Below, one piece after another: positions 57,801 through 64,000 of a stretch of DNA of 64,000 bases (position 1 is the stretch's first letter; every line of letters begins with the position of its first letter). Below the pieces are notes generated by a model, which saw nothing but the letters and a program-made list of their open reading frames with translations, was not told the origin of the DNA and ran no database searches. Source of the DNA: Asterias rubens (lineage: Eukaryota > Echinodermata > Asteroidea > Forcipulatida > Asteriidae); assembly GCF_902459465.1 (NCBI RefSeq), contig NC_047083.1:994501-1058500 (forward strand). The letters run 5' to 3'. The position numbers and the translations under genes are program-made.

Positions 57801-59366
57801 CAACAGAAAATTACTTAGTAACACTTTGTGTTCTCCCTTTATAACACCAACAGTGGTCTGCTCGCCAAATGCCAGTTAAAAACCAGAGAGGACCAGTCAA
57901 AATTCTCTCCAAGTGGTCCGGCTGGTTAATTCATTGTTGCAAAGCATCCCTGTTGAATATGAAATATGGACCACTAGAATGGCAAGTTAACTGGGCTCAA
58001 GTTCACAAAGATGGATTTGCAGTTGAGATCAATCTTAGGCCGTTTCCGCATAAGTGGCTCTGCCTGCAGCTACGACCGTTGCCTGGGGTGTTGCTAAGGG
58101 CGTCCTATACTTCAATGCATGACGACGCGGCGATTCGGCCGCAGCCGTAGCTGCCAATTCGGATACGGCCTCAGCTCTTTGTGAAATCGAGCCTTGGTCC
58201 TGTTGGCTCGTCACTGGAAATGTTTTTTTTTTAATTGTCTAATATTCCCCAATTGGAGTAGACTTATTCAATTTTTCTTTTCAACTCACCGCTAGCATTG
58301 TACCCAGCTAGAACGTTATCAACGATGGTTTTAGTAGTGTTCTCGTACACGAACTCCTGCGTTACTCTCTCACCAAAGACGTGATCAAACGCAAACTTGA
58401 TATCCTTGTTCTTCCTACGCATGAAGTTCCTCTTAGCGACACGGCGTCCATGGAAGTAGCTGGGGAGAGATTCTTCCTGTGTTTCACAAAAAAATATTTT
58501 GCAAAATTGATTTAGAAGTCAATGGCTATAGAAGGTAACTTTTCATGGCTAATCTATTGCACTTGAACTCTTGATTAGTGGATATACAGTGCCAGTTAAG
58601 TGGGTTACACTTTGACACCCCTGTAGTGTTTCGACATCCGATTGAATTGTCCTCATCCTAAACTAAGCCTTGTTCATACTTTACACAAATGCACAAGCGA
58701 AATTTTGTGACACATTGAATCAATATGCGCTGTTTTTGCAATTGTGACCCAAGCAAATTTGCTTCACTTTCACGCGAATTATGAACAGTTGTGAAAACCA
58801 ATGAGCACAATGAGGGGCTTATCAAAACAGAGTTGTAAGAACATCTATGGGGTGTCGGAACACACAGCAATCATTCACCCAAGAAATTGGCCCAAAGTTT
58901 TACTTTGCTACACTTGGCAGAGTCCATTTCCATTTGGAATTTAAGCCAGGAAGTAAACACCAAGAAGCATTTATTTAAGAGTTTATTTCAGTGTCTTGCT
59001 CTATCAAGGACACAAGTGCCAGGACTGAGACTTAGACCCACATTGAGATGACTCGGCGTCAGCCACTAAATGCTTTTAGTTCAGTCATGGAGTTCCTCCA
59101 TGTTCAGTGTGCTCAATCGCTCAGAGTCGGAGGCTAAATCACGAGTTCCTTACTTTTGGATCAAAGACCAGAAGTTTTTCATCCAGCATTTGAACAACAG
59201 GTCTTGATCCTGATCCATTTTCTAGCTCAGCAGCATTTGGAGGTCGTATCCGAACAACCACACGGATGTTGGTACTGTTGTTCTGATCATTGTTGTTTCC
59301 TAATGATGCTGTGCCTGATGATTGTCGACGTCCACCTCGACTACTCCGCCGACGTGCTGTTGACAT
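48850..59366 (-). CDS. KIF18A: Kinesin-8 KIF18A orthologue, 18 coding exons
   Basis: Plus-end-directed mitotic motor that dampens kinetochore microtubules during chromosome alignment. Coding exons (minus, 5' to 3'): 59154-59366, 58290-58476, 57515-57672, 57051-57155, 56262-56573, 55820-55996, 55311-55385, 54860-54966, 54468-54633, 54078-54245, 53343-53464, 52722-52978, 51363-52256, 51074-51254, 50692-50858, 50131-50209, 49329-49427, 48850-48907. All phases are consistent: 1174 aa (human 898). Motor domain: VVVRIRP, P-loop GATGAGKT (138-145), switch I NAQSSRSH (247-254), switch II DLAGSE (283-288), [10 protein letters not shown]. The [11 protein letters not shown]...REVAWADQ region matches human KIF18A around its PP1-binding motif. 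The 298-codon exon 13 carries CDK-consensus TPAK repeats and accounts for much of the extra length. The acceptor of exon 15 was chosen (CATCATCAG) because only it keeps the downstream frame. Confidence 0.93.
49636..49667. repeat. (AAAC)n microsatellite in a KIF18A intron
   Basis: About eight AAAC units within a degenerate T-family MITE that is also interrupted by the 49706-49853 MITE. Confidence 0.7.
49706..49853. mobile_element. MITE with GGGGCCGATTTTACAAAG ends, nested in a T-family relic
   Basis: Left GGGGCCGATTTTACAAAG and right CTTTGTGAAATCGGCCCC are inverted repeats. On both sides sequences typical of the T-family interior continue (AAGTTGCAAGAAAATGATG to the left; TGTGAAAAATTCC...ATCAATGTTTTAT to the right). 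Confidence 0.65.
52015..52203 (-). repeat. 60-bp coding tandem repeats ([10 protein letters not shown] units) in KIF18A exon 13
   Basis: Four units of about 20 residues (starting T701, T721, T741, T760), period 60 bp. Each starts TPAK, a full S/T-P-x-K CDK consensus, and carries a second TP. DNA identity among the middle units is very high, so the expansion is recent. Confidence 0.9.
53955..54002. repeat. 48-bp near-perfect palindrome in KIF18A intron 10
   Basis: Arms AACTTTGAGGCCAGCAAGGG and CCCTTGCTGGCCTCAAAGTT with a short T/A centre; 23-bp perfect arms. Confidence 0.8.
57396..57503. mobile_element. T-family MITE fragment abutting a KIF18A splice donor
   Basis: GGGTGTTTTTTCTTTCATTA...GTTGAGATACACC is the end section of the MITE. 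It lies only about ten bases inside the intron from the donor of the P-loop exon (GT complement at 57513-57514). Confidence 0.7.
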
Positions 59367-59543
59367 CTTAAAACATGAACTGCAAAAGTTTATGACGTAA
59401 AAGTAAAGATTAAAATTATAATTAGATCAAAATCTAATAGAAATAATAAGACTTAACAAAAACATGGCAAATTTTGATAAAAATTTGTTTTTGTTTCTAC
59501 CGACTTACCGTTGACGGCTTCACTGTAAAATCATCCAAACCAA

Positions 59544-59596
59544 ATAGTTGCGATATAACGTAACCCTCCTTGATCCTCCTGACGTTATCGCAACTA
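59544..59596. mobile_element. 53-bp palindromic micro-MITE with 9-bp target duplication
   Basis: ATAGTTGCGATATAACGTAA ... GACGTTATCGCAACTA, bracketed by CCAAACCAA at 59535-59543 and 59597-59605. Same family as 28201-28264. Confidence 0.8.
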
Positions 59597-60774
59597 CCAA
59601 ACCAAGGAAGTACTATTTTGGTGGGAGATAACAAACTTTCAAACTTATTTATAAAATCTCTTTTTTCCAACTTTTTGTCTTTTTTACTGTCTTTTTGTGT
59701 GTGAATCTCAATTTTTAAAATTTATCTTTTTTAAATTAAAATTAAAGAATGGTCATGACGTTTTCATCCGTTTTTAACCTACGCCAAAATATTCAACAAC
59801 CCGAATAATGCTGAGTGTGCTCAGTCAGTCAATCATAGTCGTTACTCGATCCCATCATCATCCGGCGTTTCGCCGTGGTAGCCAAGTTCCGGGTTCGTAA
59901 AATCAAAAACGTAAACGTTAAAAATTAACAATGTCAACAATTAACAAAAGTCATCTTTTTAAGGTCTGAAACTCTGAGATTATTGCTCTAAATTATGAAA
60001 GAATTAATATTACCTTTGAAGGAATCGTTAATTCGGTTTAACTTCGACGATCTGCTTCTTGATTTCCACTCTTTATAGCACGAAAGTTTTCTCTCACATT
60101 ATTTAAATGCCCACTACTTCTCGGCATTTATTTTCAGTCATTCGAATATTGCCGTTGTGTTATCGTTCACTGATTGGTCATTCGTTTCATTGCTTCTTGC
60201 TGATTGGCCAAACTCTCATCACTGGCGAGCACATCAAAGTATGGAACGCCACTTGTATTAAATTAAAAAGCACCGCAGTTTTGAAAGGGCGCCCTCGAGA
60301 GATCATCACTCCCACATGGCATGCATGCATGCTGCACGGGGTTGAGAAAAGGTAAACACTTTCTTCTGATAAAACCGGTAGTGAAACTTGTTGATTGGGA
60401 AATGTTAATTTGAATGAAAATGTAAATAGGGGAAAATGCCATATCCTACAACCAATAATTTAAAGAAGGTTAGGATTGGTACATTCAAAACTGCCCATCA
60501 GAAATGGCTTTGCTTTGCATTTTTGTTTCATGAATTTGCATGATTTGTTGGTTTTTGCACACTCTACACTCTACAGTACAATCTACCAATAATTTGTTAG
60601 TGTTTGTTGCAATCTGCACTGTAACATTTTACAGGAGTTTCCAATAGTTTTTTGGTATTTTCTGATATTTACTGGTATTTTAAAGTATTTTCGGTGTATA
60701 ATTAACCTGATAACCCCAATGCGAAAAAAAAAGTTGGTAACGTTATCGCAACTAAAACAGCTAGCCTTATTATA

Positions 60775-60936
60775 GACCTTATGCATTGACGTCATCCAGC
60801 CGCCATCTTTGAGGTCAAACGGTGACGAAACAATCAAAATGCACATAGATTCTAATGATAGATTGACCAATGAACAATCTCCTTTTGACCTCAATGCGGG
60901 GGCGCCGTACTGAAATGACGTCATGTGCATAAGGTC
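60775..60936. mobile_element. TA-flanked MITE (GACCTTATGC ends), copy 2
   Basis: Ends GACCTTATGC and GCATAAGGTC, TA on both sides (60773-60774, 60937-60938). The interior matches 8301-8469 in reverse orientation (GACGTCATCCAG, GAGGTCAAACGGTGAC, GGGGGCGCCGTAC). Confidence 0.75.
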
Positions 60937-61094
60937 TATATATAATTAATTAATAATAATAGGCCTAATACTAGTATAGTAAACAAAATTGGATGTTTTT
61001 ATCAACAGCCTCTTCTTCGAGTTTCAACCAAATGTAAAAACTACAAGCAAAACAAAGTGATAGCCTACAGGCTGCCGTGAATTCTTCATTGAAG

Positions 61095-63890
61095 ATGGGG
61101 AGAGTTTTCTTCCACCGTTGCCCTACTAGTAGTCTGCTGCCCTCTCTGTTGACACTTCACGGGAGGCCCCTCTCTGTGTCCGCTTCATTGTTTAACCCAA
61201 GAGGAACAAGGACAAGGATATCAAGTAGGTCTTGTATGGATCTTTGCTAGCCGCTTAGAATTTAGACCAGTTTGTTAGAAAAGTAAACAAATGCACCTAC
61301 AGCAGCAATGGACCCTTCCCTTCCCATGAAATATGTAAATTGCACAAAGTGCGTGCGCACTTACATTTTGCTTGGCAAAATGAGGGAACATCGCGCTGTT
61401 TTGTACATGGCTATTGAATGCGTGATGCAGGCGCGATTGCGCGCCTGCTAAGTGAACAACTCCTGTATTGTCACAAATCCATACATAGTAAAAAAAATCA
61501 ATGATGATTGTTTGTTCACTTTATTTTTCTTCTCAGAGATCCAAGACAAACAAGAAGATGAAGACAGTGAGCTTCATATTCCAGTCATGAGGGAGGAAGT
61601 CATAGCTGCATTGTCTCCGCAACACAATCGGGTAAACAATTTTTGCGGAGTTCTGCGAAACAGATCCACAGGAAAATCACTCGGCTGGGATTCAAATCCA
61701 CAACATTTGCATTTCTAGTAATAATTTACTAATATTTTGGTTTTTACCCCCACACTGATGTGTATTAAGCACTGTATACTCAGTACTTTCCCAAGTTCTG
61801 CGAAAAAAATCCATAGGAAAATCACTCGGGTGGGATTCAAATCCACGACCTTTGCATTTCTAGAGCAGATGTCTTATTACTAGACCATCTTGCTAGCACG
61901 ATGGCTGGAGGCAGTTCAAACCCAGGTTTGTCTTTTAAAGTCAAAAATATATTTACAAACGGGAAGACGGCAAACACAGGGCTAGATAGCTCAGTTGGTC
62001 AGGCATGTAATTGCATGGAAGCCATGACCTCTGTTGCCCTGGTTTTGGCCTTGGTGGCCCATCAAAAGTTTCCCATTGACTTATGAACTCTGTTGCCTTG
62101 GTCTTGGCCTTGGTGGCCCATCAAATGTTTCACATAGACATCAAGATTTTCCTTATGGATGTGCCCTTTACGAAATGAGAATGGCCTTGCCCTCTCAAAG
62201 ATGAAATTCCAAGCCTGATTGGTGTAGAGCTAGAGTCGTTGGTTCAAATCCCGCTCTAGTCCATTCTTGTTCAACCCCCAAGTTAAAAAAGTTCTGCAAT
62301 GTGTTATCATCCCTTTGCAGATCTTTGTAGATATGACCTTTGGAGCAGGTGGCCACACGAGGGCGCTTCTTAAGCAAGGCGTTGATACACAGGTGTATGG
62401 ACTGGATCGAGACCCGGTTGCGTTTGATCTTGCTCAAAGAATGGCTGAGAAGTTCAAGTAAGTGTACAGCCGGTTATGGATGTTTTGTATCCTGTTTTTT
62501 TTTAAATAAAAAATAAAACAGTATTTCTCGTTTTTATTTTTGAGCTTTGAAATTGAAGATCTTGAATTTCAGTGGATTTGCCTGATGTATACTTTGTTGT
62601 TGCCATTGAGATTTTTTAATTTATATTAATATCATTTGTAGAGGGAGACTTCACCCTCTTCTAGGTCGTTTCAGCGAGTTGGAAACACTCCTTCAAGATG
62701 AGGGTCTTGGCCCCAACTCAGTTGATGGGATTCTTATAGATGCTGGTTGTTCATCTGTTCAGTTTGATACTCCAGAGAGAGGCTTTGCACTCAGCAAAGA
62801 CGGACCATTGGACATGAGAATGGACCAAGACAGGTATGAGTGTCTATCTTTATGGTAACTGCTGCCACCAATTTCATAACGCTGCTAAGCACAACAATTT
62901 GCTAAGCATGAAATGTCTTCCTATATAAAAACAGGATTACCAAACAAATTTCTCTTTGTTGCAAATTGCTTGTTACTAGTATTCAGCTGTTGTTTGCTTA
63001 TCCTGAAAATCACGTGGAAATCTGGTTGGTAATCCTGTTTTTATCAAGGCAAACATTTCATGCTAAGTAAATTGTTGTGCTTAGCAGCTCTATGAAAAAA
63101 AAAGCATATAAATATAAAATAGAAAAATTAAATTATCATAATGTTGGAACCGGTTGTCAGAAAAATGGCCCTGAATTGTTTTTATCGAGATGGTTTAAAA
63201 GTCTCACAAAGGAAAGTTTATGTCTCCTGAACTTATGGGTATGATTTTTTACTTTGGTGTTCTAGGTATCCGAACCAGCCAACAGCAGCCGACGTTGTAA
63301 ACTCACTCGATTCAACGACTCTTGCCAAACTCTTCAAGACCTACGGTGAAGAATCCCATGCTAAAAGAATCGCAACGGCCATCGTGGAATACCGCCAGAA
63401 GTATCGTCCGATCACGACAACGATGGAACTCGCGACCGTCATCTCTTGCGCATTCAGCCACACCGAGTCTCGCATCAAAAGGGATAAGATCGGTCGATCT
63501 GCTCACGTTGCGACAAAGACCTTCCAAGGTTTGAGGATATTTGTGAATAATGAACTCAATGAGCTCAGTAGCGGCTTAGAGATGGCCGGAAAGTTTTTAA
63601 GACCTGGTGGGAAACTCGCTATTCTGTCGTTCCACTCATTGGAAGATCGAATCGTCAAGAGGTTCTTCCAGGGTCGTGAGGTTAATGAGAAAGGAAGAAG
63701 CATCCATCAGAAGCGACAATCAAGTGGAGACATCTTGAAGAGTTCAATAACAGACAATGATGAGGAGGACGCTAGGCTTTGGGATCCTCTCAATCGGAAT
63801 AAAGTCATCTTACCAAGCGAGGAAGAAGTAGAAAGGAATCCAAGGTCACGATCGGCTAAACTTAGAGTTGCTGTTAAACTCGGACAATAG
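61095..63890 (+). CDS. METTL15: METTL15, mitochondrial 12S rRNA N4-cytosine methyltransferase, 5 exons
   Basis: SAM-dependent m4C methyltransferase of the RsmH/MraW family, modifying small-subunit rRNA in the mitochondrial matrix. Coding exons: 61095-61224, 61537-61631, 62321-62457, 62642-62833, 63266-63890; phases agree, 392 aa (human 407). The first 43 residues are Arg/Ser/Leu-rich without acidic residues, as expected of a mitochondrial presequence. [13 protein letters not shown] follows in exon 2. The SAM-binding motif [11 protein letters not shown] is at 78-88. [20 protein letters not shown] and DGPLDMRMD are the family signatures. [23 protein letters not shown] and [10 protein letters not shown] lie near the C-terminus. 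It is head to head with KIF18A. Introns 2 and 4 contain SINE and H-type MITE copies. The gene appears complete and intact. Confidence 0.95.
61646..61905 (-). mobile_element. tRNA-derived SINE, two partial copies, METTL15 intron 2
   Basis: Twice GGGATTCAAATCCAC (B-box on the minus strand), CAGTACTTTCCCAAG and CACTGATGTG as in 26515-26680. The right copy includes the A-box side (ACTAGACCATCTTGCTAGC). Confidence 0.7.
61978..62280. repeat. tRNA-like SINE scraps and a 66-bp tandem duplication
   Basis: TAGATAGCTCAGTTGGTCAG is A-box-like. CTCTGTTGCC...GGCCTTGGTGGCCCATCAAA is repeated twice (about 62027-62068 and 62090-62125). GTCGTTGGTTCAAATCCCGC at 62227 is B-box-like. Confidence 0.5.
62867..63096. 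mobile_element. H-family palindromic MITE, METTL15 intron 4
   Basis: Left CAATTTCATAACGCTGCTAA, right TTAGCAGCTCTATGAAA. AAACAGGATTACCAA is inverted as TTGGTAATCCTGTTT inside. Confidence 0.7.
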
Positions 63891-64000
63891 TCTCCAGTTT
63901 CATCACCTGCATCAATAGACCTTTATCATTCTGCCACCATCTTGGTCATGTTCCCTTTATCCAACGACAGTAATGGATGCTGATATTCATTGCTGTATCT
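63891..64000 (+). other. METTL15 3' UTR start
   Basis: TAGACCTTTATCATTCTGCC at 63917 resembles the left end of a MITE-like stretch at 39353-39530 (TAGACCTTTATCATGATGCGACCATCTTG ... CAAGATGG); the window ends inside it. Confidence 0.4.

Larger units (their letters stand above)
59367..61094. promoter_or_regulatory. KIF18A/METTL15 bidirectional promoter region
   Basis: The 1728 bp between the two start codons, transcribed in opposite directions. On the KIF18A side, an acceptor 13 nt before the ATG (exon from 59379) and candidate leader-exon donors at 59508 and about 60013 imply a spliced 5' UTR. A two-codon upstream frame ATG-TTT-TAA ends just before the start. Two ATTGG (inverted CCAAT) boxes in TGATTGG start at 60171 and 60201, exactly 30 bp apart, as in NF-Y-driven cell-cycle promoters. 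Also inside: micro-MITE 59544-59596 and MITE 60775-60936. Confidence 0.55.

Overview
This is an animal (nuclear) genome window, AT-rich, with spliced genes, GT-AG introns and dense transposon debris. C2H2 zinc-finger expansion, intron-rich orthologues of human genes and short palindromic elements point to an invertebrate deuterostome. An echinoderm, perhaps a starfish, is my best guess, but the species is inferred and not shown.

Left third (1-20 kb): a same-strand cluster of four tandem-duplicated poly-C2H2 zinc-finger genes (called ZNF-A to ZNF-D here; + strand; CDS 2094-3806, 8733-10166, 13879-15108, 18465-19253). Their finger arrays sit in single exons and each is followed by decayed fingers. 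ZNF-B, C and D share a noncoding first exon with the same GAGGGCGCTGC block and GGTAAGTT donor. ZNF-B and C also share an N-terminal motif that I do not recognise. Their 3' flanks are homologous, so the duplicated unit included promoter, intron, finger exon and 3' UTR.

Middle and right (21-64 kb): four conserved genes, which I could resolve exon by exon with consistent splice phases. They are CCDC91 (-, 11 coding exons, 522 aa, GGA/AP-1 ear-binding trafficking protein), a fatty acyl-CoA reductase FAR1/FAR2 (+, 13 coding exons plus a leader exon, 519 aa), kinesin-8 KIF18A (-, 18 coding exons, 1174 aa) and METTL15 (+, 5 coding exons, 392 aa, mitochondrial 12S rRNA m4C methyltransferase). KIF18A and METTL15 are head to head over a 1.7-kb shared promoter region, as in human 11p14. 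CCDC91 next to FAR matches human 12p11 (CCDC91, FAR2), while FAR1 lies on human 11p15. The window therefore looks like the unduplicated ancestor of the vertebrate 11p/12p paralogon.

Mobile DNA fills the gaps. There is a TTAA-flanked MITE family with at least six complete copies, one of them provable against an empty site in a neighbouring satellite unit. There are also tiny palindromic elements with 8- or 9-bp target duplications, TA-flanked MITEs, tRNA-derived SINEs and two 3' LINE scraps, one with an 11-bp target duplication. The most notable coding novelties are an array of CDK-consensus TPAK repeats in KIF18A, overlapping ear-binding motifs in CCDC91, and a stop codon in ZNF-A that coincides with a hairpin-forming insertion.
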